Source of the DNA: Bacteroidota bacterium | GTDB taxonomy: Bacteria; Bacteroidota; Bacteroidia; Bacteroidales; Rikenellaceae | Reading direction: 5' to 3' | DNA: 26,794 nt | Assembly (NCBI GenBank): GCA_023413645.1 | Contig: JAEZPN010000049.1 | Coordinates: forward strand, 1-26,794 | Notes under the pieces: model-generated | Databases searched by the model: none | The model's input: only the letters and a program-made list of their open reading frames with translations | What the model was told of the DNA's origin: nothing | Part shown: piece by piece, positions 16,292-25,300 of the stretch | Layout: each line of letters begins with the position of its first letter | How positions within the stretch are numbered: position 1 is the first letter of the stretch | Made by a program: the position numbers and the translations under genes

Positions 16292-16481
16292 CGTTAGTAT
16301 TCTCAACCTCCTCAACATTGAGGGGCTCCTCTACGGGCTCCTCAATTTCGTTTTCTACAACCTCGGCAACCTCAACATCCTTATTGAAACACATAGATTT
16401 GTAATTGCCCCAGTTGAGTGCTGCAAATACTATAACTGCGATAACTACGATAGCGAATATCCAACCTATAACTCTCTTCAT
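16272..16481 (-). CDS. Small single-pass membrane protein with acidic tail
   Basis: 69 residues, not recognised. One hydrophobic segment (about 5-22, WIFAIVVIAVIVFAALNW) follows a short positive N-terminus; the last half (about 35-60) is very rich in Glu and Val (VEVAEVVENEIEEPVEEP). Its ATG overlaps the stop of the S41 protease gene by one base (TAATG), which suggests translational coupling and a shared function at the envelope. Its 3' end overlaps the phosphatase tail by 20 bases. The coupled start, membrane segment and lack of another explanation for this interval support a real gene, but no homologue is claimed. Confidence 0.65.
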   Translation of the reverse strand: MKRVIGWIFAIVVIAVIVFAALNWGNYKSMCFNKDVEVAEVVENEIEEPVEEPLNVEEVENTNATESTL

Positions 16482-18199
16482 TATCTCTTCTTCTTTGATT
16501 TGTTAAGTTTTGTATGCAACTCCTCGACAGCGCGCTGCATGGTCTCGTCTATGGGATAGATGTTGTAGTAGAAGCCAGCATCGTCATGTAACGCATTGCG
16601 ACCGATATAGGCACGCAACTGCGCCTCGATAATCTCGCGCGACATAGCAAGGCCCACGTCATCCCTCTCCACACCATTACGCTCGGCATACGCCACGAAC
16701 TCCTCCAAGAGGTCGCCACTCGAGAGCAACGAATCGAGCTCTGCAAGTGAGCCTACGTTATCCATCGCTGTGCGATGACGATCTGTGAAGTCCATAGTAT
16801 AGCGATAGAGCACGTTCGTATCCCACACCTTGCGGTAGTAATCACTCATGCCAGTTGTGTCGAGAGGCATAAATACGTCGGGCATAATACCTCCGCCACC
16901 ATATACCGTGCGGCCACCCTTAGTCTTGAACTTCTGCGACTTATCGAAGTGTATTGAGTCTGCCGAGAAGAACTCGTTGCGGTTGTAGCGGTCGATAATA
17001 TCCATGTGGTAGGCCATCTCGTCGCCATTGGTGTAGGGGCGCTGTATTGAGCGACCCGAGGGTGTGTAGTAGCGAGCCACCGTGAGGCGTATTGCCGAGC
17101 CATCTTCAAAGGGTATCTGCGACTGCACAAGGCCTTTACCAAAGGTACGGCGACCGATGATTATGCCGCGGTCGTTATCCTGTATAGCACCCGCCAAAAT
17201 CTCGCTTGACGAGGCACTCGTCTCATCGACAAGTATAGCCACCTCCAAGTCCGCAGAGCTGCCCGTACCACGACTATACTCCTTTATCTGCTGACCGAAG
17301 CGGTCCTCTGTATATACGATAAGGCTATTCTCCGGAAGGAACTCGTTGGCAATGAGTATTGCCTGGTCAAGGAAACCGCCACCATTACCACGCAGGTCTA
17401 TAATAACACCTCGCATACCCTCCTCACGGAGTCGTGCAAGGGCGCTATGTATCTCGTTAAACGAGGTGCGCGAGAACTGCGAGAGGCGCACAAAGCCAAT
17501 CTCGTTGTCGAGCATAAATGCCGTCTCGATGCTGTGAATCTCAATTGGGGCGCGTGTAACCTCTATATTGACAAGCTCGTCGAGCGAAGCACGCTTAACG
17601 CCCAATTTAACACGTGTACCGCGCTTACCTCGCATAAGGCGCACCATAGAGTCCTGCGGAATCTTCTTTCCCGCAACTGTTCTGCCGTCGATCTTCACGA
17701 TGCGGTCACCGGGGCGTACACCCGCCTCTGATGAGGGACCCTTGGGTATGACACTAAGCACGGTGATTGTATCTGTCGAGGCGTTAAAGACGATGCCTAT
17801 GCCATCGAACTCACCCTCAAGTGACTCGTTCACCGACGAAAACATCTTCGCGGGGATATACTCCGAGTGGGGGTCAAGCTCCGAGAGCAACGCCGGAATA
17901 GCCTTCTCGTAGATAGTGTCTAGCTGTACGGGGTCAACGTAGTAGTTACGTACGAAGGCTATCGTCTGAAGCAACTTGTCGTCACCCGCCAAATACTGCT
18001 CCATCGCTGCCATATCGCGGGCATACTCCGCCATGTTGACATTCGTGGTGCCGTCATTTTGGGCTACGAGCTCTTGGATGTGGGCGCGCTCCCTACTGCG
18101 ACCTATGCCCACACCGAGCCAAATTGCACTTGCCACGATGCAAATCAATGCCGTCAACCACAGCAACGTCGAAAACCTATTCGCCCTATTCTCAAACAT
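16481..18199 (-). CDS. C-terminal processing peptidase, family S41 (CtpA/Prc-like)
   Basis: Periplasmic serine protease anchored by an N-terminal membrane segment (about 12-32). 572 residues. A PDZ domain (about 125-205: GEFDGIGIVF, GPSSEAGVRPGDRIVKIDG) precedes the S41 core (about 225-410), with LRGNGGG (269-275), DETSASSSEI and RRTFGKGLVQ. By spacing with E. coli Prc (Ser430, Lys455) the catalytic pair is S330 and K355, with D341 at the third position. A C-terminal helical extension of about 150 residues is typical of Bacteroidetes members. The substrate is unknown. It lies 44 bases after the DUF3078-like gene and is coupled by TAATG to the small membrane protein behind it. No promoter is evident in the short gap, so cotranscription from 19317 is likely. 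Confidence 0.93.
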   Translation of the reverse strand: MFENRANRFSTLLWLTALICIVASAIWLGVGIGRSRERAHIQELVAQNDGTTNVNMAEYARDMAAMEQYLAGDDKLLQTIAFVRNYYVDPVQLDTIYEKAIPALLSELDPHSEYIPAKMFSSVNESLEGEFDGIGIVFNASTDTITVLSVIPKGPSSEAGVRPGDRIVKIDGRTVAGKKIPQDSMVRLMRGKRGTRVKLGVKRASLDELVNIEVTRAPIEIHSIETAFMLDNEIGFVRLSQFSRTSFNEIHSALARLREEGMRGVIIDLRGNGGGFLDQAILIANEFLPENSLIVYTEDRFGQQIKEYSRGTGSSADLEVAILVDETSASSSEILAGAIQDNDRGIIIGRRTFGKGLVQSQIPFEDGSAIRLTVARYYTPSGRSIQRPYTNGDEMAYHMDIIDRYNRNEFFSADSIHFDKSQKFKTKGGRTVYGGGGIMPDVFMPLDTTGMSDYYRKVWDTNVLYRYTMDFTDRHRTAMDNVGSLAELDSLLSSGDLLEEFVAYAERNGVERDDVGLAMSREIIEAQLRAYIGRNALHDDAGFYYNIYPIDETMQRAVEELHTKLNKSKKKR

Positions 18200-18243
18200 A
18201 CTACCCTACCTATACAAAGGCTCTACCAAACTTCTTTCAAGGA

Positions 18244-19317
18244 CTACTTATTCTTGAATGTATAGGTAAGACCTACAGACAACATTGACGATACCTGCAA
18301 TTTGTGGTACTCAGCCTTGTTGTAGTAGAGCTGGAAGTAGATCTGTGTTGAGATATACTTTGTAGCCTTGATGTCGATTGTGTTCTCCCAACGGAGCGTG
18401 GGCACTACGTGCTCATACTGTGTCATTGTGCCATCCTCCAACTCTGTGGGAACGAACTTCTTCATAGAAGAGAGGTCGGTAATCCAACCATAGAATGAGT
18501 ATGCAGTAGTGCGGTAGCGCAACCAGCCATTCTTACCCCATGTCTTGTCGAAGTCGAGCTGAACAGAGAGACCACCCTCATACTTTGATGTGTAACCAGC
18601 GGGCACACCGTAATCCTTAGATGTGTACTGGTCGTGGCGATATGTTGCGCTCATCGCAGCAGGCGCGAGGTTTATCTTGAGAGGGAACTTCTCCGAGGGA
18701 ACTACATAGGTAAAACCGAGTGATGCGTCCAAGTAACCGGGAGTCATGAAGTTAGATACGCGGCTGATGCCATTCTGCTTGTCGCCACGTGCGCCATAGC
18801 CAGGAGCAAACTGTGTACGGAACTTCACGTTAGCACCATATGTCCAGTTGCGTACCATGTCCCACTGTGGAGCTGTCGAAAGCACAATCTCATCGACATT
18901 CTTAAACCATACGCCCTTCTGCACGCCATCACCGAGGTCGGTCTTCATGTTGTTGTAGCCGAACTTTGCCGAAGCGTTGTTTGTGAGGGTAAACTTATTC
19001 TTCTTGTATGTGTGGAGGAAGTTTACACTTGCAAGGATTGTTACGGTGTTGTCACCCGCAGCCTGCCAAGACTTACTATATGCAGTGAGCGAACCGTGGA
19101 GGTTTGCCGAGAAGTCTACGGTGTTGTGCTCCTTGCGCTTTGCAATGCGGTCAGCACGCAACTTAGCATCCGAAACATAGTCTGCATCGAGCGCCTGAAC
19201 CTTCATATCGTTCTCAAAACTTGCACCCTGTGCATTAACATCATCCATTGACACCTGTGCCATAGCGCCTGTAAGGCTAAATGCCACCAAAAGAAGAGTT
19301 AGGTAAAATTTCTTCAT
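18244..19317 (-). CDS. DUF3078-like outer-membrane beta-barrel protein
   Basis: 357 residues from the ATG at 19317; a TTG three codons upstream (19326) is a less likely start. Signal peptide MKKFYLTLLLVAFSLTGAMA, cut before Q21. The mature part has alternating hydrophobic strands rich in Tyr, Trp and Phe (YKKNKFTLTNNASAKFGYNN, YISTQIYFQLYYN) and ends in LTYTFKNK, close to the aromatic ending of outer-membrane barrels. The match to DUF3078 is by general resemblance; the role is unknown. It lies upstream of the S41 protease in the same direction and is divergent from nfo. Confidence 0.75.
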   Translation of the reverse strand: MKKFYLTLLLVAFSLTGAMAQVSMDDVNAQGASFENDMKVQALDADYVSDAKLRADRIAKRKEHNTVDFSANLHGSLTAYSKSWQAAGDNTVTILASVNFLHTYKKNKFTLTNNASAKFGYNNMKTDLGDGVQKGVWFKNVDEIVLSTAPQWDMVRNWTYGANVKFRTQFAPGYGARGDKQNGISRVSNFMTPGYLDASLGFTYVVPSEKFPLKINLAPAAMSATYRHDQYTSKDYGVPAGYTSKYEGGLSVQLDFDKTWGKNGWLRYRTTAYSFYGWITDLSSMKKFVPTELEDGTMTQYEHVVPTLRWENTIDIKATKYISTQIYFQLYYNKAEYHKLQVSSMLSVGLTYTFKNK

Positions 19318-19370
19318 AATATCCAAACGTTTATAGTTTAATCTTATATGGGGATTAGTAAATACAATTG

Positions 19371-19378
19371 CAAATATA
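19371..19378 (-). promoter_or_regulatory. Promoter -7 element of the DUF3078-like gene
   Basis: Reverse strand TATATTTG fits TAnnTTTG fully, 54 bases before the ATG at 19317. There is no TTG at the -33 distance; that place is occupied by the -7 element of the nfo promoter. Confidence 0.6.
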
Positions 19379-19400
19379 CTAATCTTTTCTCAATTTTTTG

Positions 19401-19408
19401 TATCTTTG
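19401..19408 (+). promoter_or_regulatory. Promoter -7 element of nfo-GH53-mntP
   Basis: TATCTTTG fits the Bacteroidetes -7 consensus fully, 41 bases before nfo. No TTG stands 19-21 bases upstream. Confidence 0.65.
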
Positions 19409-19448
19409 CCTATGATAAAAATAAGAACAACGAAAAAAGATTTATAAA

Positions 19449-20294
19449 ATGAAATATTTTGGAGCACACGTTAGCGCATCGGGCGGAGTTGAGAACGCCG
19501 TAAAAAATGCGCAAAATATAGGAGCAACAGCCTTCGCACTATTTACGAAGAATCAGCGCCAGTGGATAGCTCCCGCACTCACAGATAGCCAGGTAGCAAC
19601 ATTCAAGGATGCTGCAGCAAAGGCGGGATATGCCGCAGCACAGATTCTTCCCCACGACAGCTATCTCATCAACCTCGGTCACCCCGACGAGGATGGCCTC
19701 GAGAAGTCGCGTGAGTCCTTCTTCGAGGAGATGGCACGCTGCGAGCGTCTCGGCCTCGACCGCCTCAACTTCCACCCAGGCAGCCACCTCAAGCGCATCA
19801 GCGAGGAGGGCTCGTTGGACCGCATTGCCGAGTCTATCAACATGGCATTGGCACGCACAAAGGGTGTAACAGCCGTATTGGAGAACACCGCAGGTCAGGG
19901 TTCAAACCTCGGCCACAGATTCGAGCACCTCGCATATATCATCGAGCGTGTGGAGGACAAGAGTCGCGTTGGCGTATGTCTCGACACGTGCCACACCTTC
20001 GCTGCTGGCTACGACCTACGCACTCGCGAGGCGTGTGACGCTACATTTGCAGAGTTCGACCGCGTTGTAGGCTTCAAATACTTGCGCGGCATGCACCTCA
20101 ACGATGCTATGCGCCCATTGGGTAGCCGCATCGACCGCCACTCACCCCTTGGCGAGGGCGAGATTGGCTGGGAGTGCTTCCGCTATATTGCTCAGGACCC
20201 CCGATTTGACAATATACCCCTTATCCTCGAGACACCCGACGAGGCTCGTTGGGCAGAGGAGATTGCCAAGCTTAAAGAGTTTGCTAATCAATAA
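19449..20294 (+). CDS. nfo: Endonuclease IV (AP endonuclease)
   Basis: Zinc enzyme that cuts DNA 5' to abasic sites in base excision repair. 281 residues, the standard length. All nine zinc ligands are present and fall on E. coli numbering: H69 (LPHDSYL), H109 (NFHPGSH), E145 (VLENTAGQG), D179 and H182 (CLDTCHTFAAGYD), H216 (GMHLND), D229 and H231 (IDRHSPLGEGEIG), E261 (LILETP). It is the first gene of a three-gene cluster; the galactanase starts 12 bases after its stop. Confidence 0.97.
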   Translation: MKYFGAHVSASGGVENAVKNAQNIGATAFALFTKNQRQWIAPALTDSQVATFKDAAAKAGYAAAQILPHDSYLINLGHPDEDGLEKSRESFFEEMARCERLGLDRLNFHPGSHLKRISEEGSLDRIAESINMALARTKGVTAVLENTAGQGSNLGHRFEHLAYIIERVEDKSRVGVCLDTCHTFAAGYDLRTREACDATFAEFDRVVGFKYLRGMHLNDAMRPLGSRIDRHSPLGEGEIGWECFRYIAQDPRFDNIPLILETPDEARWAEEIAKLKEFANQ

Positions 20295-20305
20295 TTTATC
20301 GTATT

Positions 20306-21274
20306 ATGAAGAGAGTATTATGCCTTATCGTTGCGCTCGCGGCATTCAACATTGCCCATGCGCAGATTACAATTGAGAAGCCTTACGCCGTGGGTGCCGA
20401 TGTTTCGTGGCTCCAGTGGCAGGAGGATAGTGGTGTGAAGTTTAGTGATGGCGGTGTAGAGGGTGATGCTCTCGATATCATGCGCGACAACGGATTTAAC
20501 TATATCCGCTTACGCCTATTTGTAAACCCTAAGTCGGAACTCGGCTACTCGCAGCGCGACGGATACTGCGACTTGGAGCATACGCTCGTCATGGCGAAGC
20601 GCATCAAGGAGGCGGGCATGTACTTCTTGCTCGACTTCCACTATTCTGACAACTGGGCAGACCCCGCAAAGCAGATTATGCCTCAGGCATGGCAAACCTA
20701 CTCGTACGATGAGGTGCGCAAGGCTGTCTACGAGCATACTAAGGAGACACTCCTCGCCCTCGAGGCACAGGGCACATTACCCGATATGGTGCAGGTGGGT
20801 AACGAGGTAAGCAACGGCATGTTGTGGCCCTACGGCTCTGTGCGCCACAGTTTTAGCGGTTTGTGTGGTCTCTTGAAGGAGGGCGTGCGTGCAGTACGCA
20901 AGTATGCCCCCGATGCTGAGATTATGATTCATGTGGCACTTGGTGGCCAGGCTGAGGAGTCTGAGCGCTTCTTCGACGCTATGAATGACTACGGCGTGGA
21001 CTACGACCTTATTGGTCAGTCATACTACCCCGAGTGGCATGGCACATTGGAGGAGTTGGAGGCAAACACCAACGCCTTGGTGCTCAAGTATAATAAACCA
21101 CTTATCGTTGTTGAGTACCGCGACCACTACCTCGACATCGAGCGTATCGTTCGCGCATTGCCCAACGGCATGGGTCGTGGCACATTCATCTGGGAGGCTA
21201 CATCGCCACATTGGGGCAAGCTCTTTGATGAGACGGGCGCAGCGACACCCGCACTTGACGACTATAATAGATAG
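20306..21274 (+). CDS. Arabinogalactan endo-beta-1,4-galactanase, GH53
   Basis: Predicted hydrolysis of beta-1,4-galactan side chains of pectin. 322 residues, a single catalytic domain with a classical signal peptide (AHA before Q20) and no lipobox, so periplasmic or secreted. GH53 hallmarks: GADVSW (30-35), RLRLFVNP (68-75), LLDFHYSDNWADP (108-120), acid/base E167 in QVGNEVSNGMLWP, GQSYYPEWHG (237-246), nucleophile E270 in LIVVEYR, and the C-terminal GTFIWEATSPHWG. It sits between nfo and mntP, 11 and 8 bases away, and not in a polysaccharide utilisation locus: no susC/susD, no beta-galactosidase and no sensor is nearby. That placement is unusual for the family. Confidence 0.93.
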   Translation: MKRVLCLIVALAAFNIAHAQITIEKPYAVGADVSWLQWQEDSGVKFSDGGVEGDALDIMRDNGFNYIRLRLFVNPKSELGYSQRDGYCDLEHTLVMAKRIKEAGMYFLLDFHYSDNWADPAKQIMPQAWQTYSYDEVRKAVYEHTKETLLALEAQGTLPDMVQVGNEVSNGMLWPYGSVRHSFSGLCGLLKEGVRAVRKYAPDAEIMIHVALGGQAEESERFFDAMNDYGVDYDLIGQSYYPEWHGTLEELEANTNALVLKYNKPLIVVEYRDHYLDIERIVRALPNGMGRGTFIWEATSPHWGKLFDETGAATPALDDYNR

Positions 21275-21282
21275 AATATAGG

Positions 21283-21840
21283 ATGGGATTTATTGAACTA
21301 CTGCTAATCTCGGTGGGATTGGCCATGGATGCCTTTGCCGTCTCGGTAGGTAAGGGCATGACACTTAAGAGTGTGCGCCCACGCCACGCCCTTACTGCGG
21401 GCTTGTGGTTTGGTCTGTTTCAGGGCCTCATGCCTCTCATCGGATACTTCGTGGGCCAGAGCTTCGCAGAGTATGTCGTGAGCGTCGACCACTGGATAGC
21501 CTTTGGCCTACTGACACTTATCGGCGTTAATATGATACGCGAGGCTATGAGCGGCGATGAGGATGAGGTGGATGGCAGCTTCGGTGTGCGCACCATGCTC
21601 GTTATGGCCATCGCCACGAGCATCGACGCATTGGCAGTAGGTATCTCCATGGCGTTTCTCAATGTCAATATATGGTTCTCGGCAGCGGTTATCTGCGTTG
21701 TGACGCTCCTTATCTCTGCTGCAGGCGTATATTTGGGCTCGGCCTTTGGCACGCGCCTCGGCTCCAAGGCGGGCATCGTAGGCGGAGTGATATTGATAGC
21801 GATCGGCATCAAAATCGTTGTGGAGCATGTCTGGTTGTAG
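21283..21840 (+). CDS. mntP: Manganese efflux pump MntP
   Basis: Inner-membrane exporter protecting against excess manganese. 185 residues with about six membrane segments. The duplicated family signature is present: AMDAFAVSVGKG with D16 and SIDALAVGI with D115, acidic residues in segments known to matter for Mn transport. A short acidic cytoplasmic loop (GDEDEVDG, 91-98) separates the halves. It starts 8 bases after the GH53 stop, so the yybP-ykoY manganese riboswitch that often precedes mntP in other bacteria has no room here; expression would depend on the nfo promoter. A long stem terminator follows. Confidence 0.93.
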   Translation: MGFIELLLISVGLAMDAFAVSVGKGMTLKSVRPRHALTAGLWFGLFQGLMPLIGYFVGQSFAEYVVSVDHWIAFGLLTLIGVNMIREAMSGDEDEVDGSFGVRTMLVMAIATSIDALAVGISMAFLNVNIWFSAAVICVVTLLISAAGVYLGSAFGTRLGSKAGIVGGVILIAIGIKIVVEHVWL

Positions 21841-21854
21841 GAACAGATAATATC

Positions 21855-21931
21855 ACATTAGCGGTATACCAAATTTATTGTTAGAGTAAAACACCGAACA
21901 TTAGCGCTACACCCAAATTTATTGTCAGAGT
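21855..21931 (+). repeat. Imperfect direct repeat, two copies of 33-34 bases
   Basis: Copies at 21855-21887 and 21898-21931 share ACATTAGCG, a middle TA-ACC stretch and AAATTTATTGTnAGAGT, with three substitutions and one inserted base. They lie directly behind mntP. Confidence 0.8.
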
Positions 21932-22043
21932 GGCGCTAATTTACCGCCGATAAAGAGAAAGAGCGGATGGGACATACTAATCGTATTTCCCATTCGCTCT
22001 TTTGATTGAGGTGGCGAAGTAGCGCCACTATCACAATAAATTT
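21915..22043. repeat. Long inverted repeat (24-bp arms) enclosing a terminator
   Basis: The arm at 21915-21938 (AAATTTATTGT...GGCGCTA) matches the reverse complement of 22020-22043 at 22 of 24 positions. The right arm reaches into the stop codon of the PII-like gene. The left arm overlaps the second copy of the direct repeat. Confidence 0.8.
21958..22005. terminator. Bidirectional terminator between mntP and the PII-like gene
   Basis: A 20-bp stem (21958-21977 / 21983-22002) with one G-U pair and one mismatch around loop TAATC. On the plus strand it ends in a short T-run; on the minus strand it is followed by TTTCTCTTTA. It can serve both convergent transcripts. Confidence 0.85.
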
Positions 22044-22335
22044 ACATGCACTGGGTTATGTCCCAGACAAATGCACGCGAACCCTGCTGCTTTGTTGTCG
22101 AGTCAATCTCGCGAATTGCATCGAGGAGCACGGGGATCTTCTCATCCTCAACAATCGCGAGGATTGAGGTGTTCATTGAGGGCCAGGCGTGTGTGCCATA
22201 GTGGGGCTCGCCATCGTATGTACCGCGACCCTCGGTGAGTGCCCAGCGTGTGAAGCCACGCACGCCGTTATCGTCGAGCATCTTGTTTACTCGGTCGGTA
22301 AGTGCCTGGTTGTATGATAAAAAGAAAGCTTTCAT
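22042..22335 (-). CDS. Small PII-like / ferredoxin-fold protein of the RND operon
   Basis: 97 residues from the ATG at 22335 (MKAFFLSYNQALTDRVNKML). An in-frame ATG at 22380 would add 15 residues that look like translated hairpin and is rejected. The alternating pattern (start strand, helix TDRVNKMLDDNG, strand TRWALTEGRG, loop, strand NTSILAIVEDEKIPVLLDAI) and the size resemble PII/CutA-type trimeric ferredoxin folds; this is structural inference, not a firm family match. The long loop GRGTYDGEPHYGTHAWPSMN (about 51-70) is rich in His and Trp and could bind a ligand or metal. It is the last gene of the efflux operon, 53 bases after the pump gene, so a role in sensing or tuning the pump is plausible. 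Confidence 0.7.
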   Translation of the reverse strand: MKAFFLSYNQALTDRVNKMLDDNGVRGFTRWALTEGRGTYDGEPHYGTHAWPSMNTSILAIVEDEKIPVLLDAIREIDSTTKQQGSRAFVWDITQCM

Positions 22336-22354
22336 CTTCAATGATTTATTAAGG

Positions 22355-22378
22355 GTTGGCGAGGCGAACCTCGCCAAC
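22355..22378 (-). other. Intercistronic hairpin between pump and PII-like gene
   Basis: Perfect 10-bp stem (GTTGGCGAGG / CCTCGCCAAC) with a TTCG tetraloop on the minus strand, 10 bases past the pump stop. It is followed by CCTTAATAAAT rather than a T-run, so a partial terminator or an RNA stability element separating expression levels is likely. Confidence 0.75.
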
Positions 22379-22388
22379 ACGTTATTAA

Positions 22389-25300
22389 TTAGTTGTTAGC
22401 CTCGCGCTTAGCCATCTGCTCGCGGATGAAGGCCTCATCCTTAAGCTCCTGCTCAGCCTTGCGGCGTGCACGACGCTCCTTGCTACCCTCGAGCATTGCG
22501 TAGAGCGAAGGAACGATAAAGAGGGTGATGAGTGTTGACATGAAGAGACCACCTACAACCGAGATACCCATAGGCTGCCAGATCTCTGAACCCTCACCGA
22601 GACCGAATGCCATAGGCAACATACCGAGCACAGTGGTGAGTGATGTCATCAATACGGGGCGGAGACGGCTCTTACCACCCATGATAACGGCATCAGAGAT
22701 TGTCGAGCCACGCTCAACAAGCAAGTTCATGTAGTCCACCATCACGATACCGTTCTTTGTTACGATACCCACGAGCATGATAGCACCGATAAGAGCGATG
22801 AGCGAGAGAGGTGTGCCTGTGAGCCACAACGCGATGAATACACCCGACATCGCGAAGGGGATGGTAAACATGATGATAAAGGGATAGAGCAACGACTCGA
22901 ACTGTGTAGCCATCACGATATATACCAATACCACGATGAGGATGAGCAAGAGGCCGATATCTGAGAATGCCTCGCCCTGGTCTTCAACAGAACCACCCAA
23001 CTCGAGGTCGAGACCTGTAGGCACCTCGTAGTCTGCAAGCATAGCGTTCACCTCTGCCACAGCATCACCAAGAGCAACACCAGCACCTACCGAACCCTCA
23101 ACAGTCACGATACGCTGACGGTTCTCGCGCTCGATCTCGGGTGAAGCATACTCCTCAGAGATTGTAGCAACCTCCTTGAGCTTGATGGGCTGACCCATAG
23201 CAGTATAGAGCACGATGTTCTCAACATCCTCGATGCTCTCACGATACTCCTCAGAGTAGCGTACTACGATATTGTACTCGTCACCATCCTCACGATACTT
23301 AGCACACTCATAACCGTAGATGCGGTTGCGGATGAACTGTGCAACAGTAGCAGAGTTAAGGCCATAGTATGCGAGCTTCTGTCGGTCGAAGCGTACGTTG
23401 AACTCGGGCTGAAGGTCCTCACGTGAGAGCTGCACGTCACGCATTGTGCTGAGCTTACCCATACGTGCCTGGAGGTCCTTAGCTGTAGCCATCGCAGTCT
23501 CCATGTCGTGACCAAATACCTTGATGTTCACGGTGCTTGCGCCACCGCCCATGCCACCACCCTGCTGACCGCCTGGGATAACCTGGAACTCTGATATCTC
23601 AGGAATAGCTGCAAGATCCGCACGCAAACCATCCGAAATCTCGAAGATTGTAGGACGTGCCACATCCTCACGGTTTGGCATACGGAGGTTGTAGTTGATC
23701 AAGTGTGAACCTGTTGTCTGCATTGCCGCAAAGGCGTTACTTGATGAGTTCTCACCAGCCGAAGCACTTACCATGTTGATATATGGGTACTTAACAGCGA
23801 TGATAGAGTCAATCTGACGTGCAATACGCGATGTCTCGTCAACGTGGGTATTCTGTGGGAGCTTCACGGACATCGAGATACGTGAGTTATCTGATGGTGG
23901 GAAGAACTCAGTAGGAACCTTGGTTAGCAACAACATTGAGAAGCCGAAGAAGAGCACGAGTATGAATGTTGCTGTCTTACGCCACTTAACAACGAAGCGG
24001 AGCAACTTCTCGTAGAAGTTATCGAGCCAGATAAGGAACAAGTCGATTGGCTTGTAGATAATACCTATGCCCTTATATGTGTGAGCACCACCATCGAGCT
24101 TAAGCATGTATGCCGAGAGCATAGGTGTAAGGGTGATAGCGGCAGCTGTAGATACGCAAACCACGATAGTCACAATCCAACCGAGCTCCTTGAAGAGGAT
24201 ACCTGCCATACCAGGAATCATGGTCAAAGGCATAAACACGGCAACGACAACCAATGTTGTAGCGATAACCGAGAGCCATACCTCGTTTGTAGCGTAGATA
24301 GCTGCCTCCTTAGGCTTTGAACCACGCTCGATATGCGTAGTAATGTTCTCCAACACCACGATAGCATCATCCACAACCATACCGATCGCGATAGAGAGCG
24401 CCGAGAGCGAGATGATGTTAAGTGTAGAACCTACAGCATAGAGGTAGATAAAGGCACAGATGAGCGAGATAGGGATAGTCAAGCAGATGATGAACGTTGC
24501 ACGCCAACGACCCAAGAAGAACATCACAACCAAGATCACGAAGATAAAGGCGAACATGATGGTCTCGGCCAAAGAGTTGATTGACGAGTTGATATACTCT
24601 GATGACTCGTAGATTGTCTCCACCTTACAGTCGGGAGGCAATGTTGGGATGATATCGACAAGCTTAGCCTGTACATCCTCAACGATCTGCACAGAGTTGG
24701 CACCTGTCTGCTTCTGAACAAGGATACGCACACCCTTACGGCCGTTGATACGCTCATCCATTGTAAGCTCCTCGAGGGTATCCTTAATCTCGGCAACATC
24801 CGAGAGCATCACAGTGCGACCACCCTGGTTAGAAATTACGATATCGAAGAGCTCACGACTATCCTGGAACTCAAGGTCTGTCTTGATGTTGAAGGTCTGG
24901 GTACCGAGGTCGAGCTTACCAGCGGGAACGTTGATATTCTCCGATGCGATAATCTGACCGAGCGACTCTACAGTAAGACCGTAAGCCTCCAACTTCTTGG
25001 GGTCAACGTTAATCTGCACCTCACGCTCACGAGCACCAATAACAGCAACTGAACCGATGCCGTTGATACGGTTAAGCTCGTTAACCATCTTATCATCGAG
25101 GATTTTGTAGAGAGCATTGTAGCTCTCGTCTGCCGTTACAGAGAGCATCATAATAGGCATCATAGAAGTTGAGAACTTCATGACTGTAGGATACTCTACC
25201 TCCTCGGGCAGAAGTGATTGTGAGCGGCTGACGACATCTCGTACGTCATTTGCCGCCTCCGTTAGATCACATCCATATTCAAACTCCAGAATAATCATAG

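Noticed and set aside
19318..19326. TTG start of the DUF3078-like gene
   Set aside because: The ATG at 19317 gives a normal signal peptide directly (MKKFYL).
21275..21282. Possible manganese riboswitch before mntP
   Set aside because: Only 8 bases separate mntP from the GH53 stop, and no riboswitch-like structure lies in the leader of the cluster.
21855..22043. Insertion sequence or CRISPR-like array
   Set aside because: There are repeats, but no transposase, no clear target-site duplication and no regular spacers.
22336..22380. 15-residue extension of the PII-like protein
   Set aside because: It would translate through the intercistronic hairpin; the fold begins at MKAFFL.
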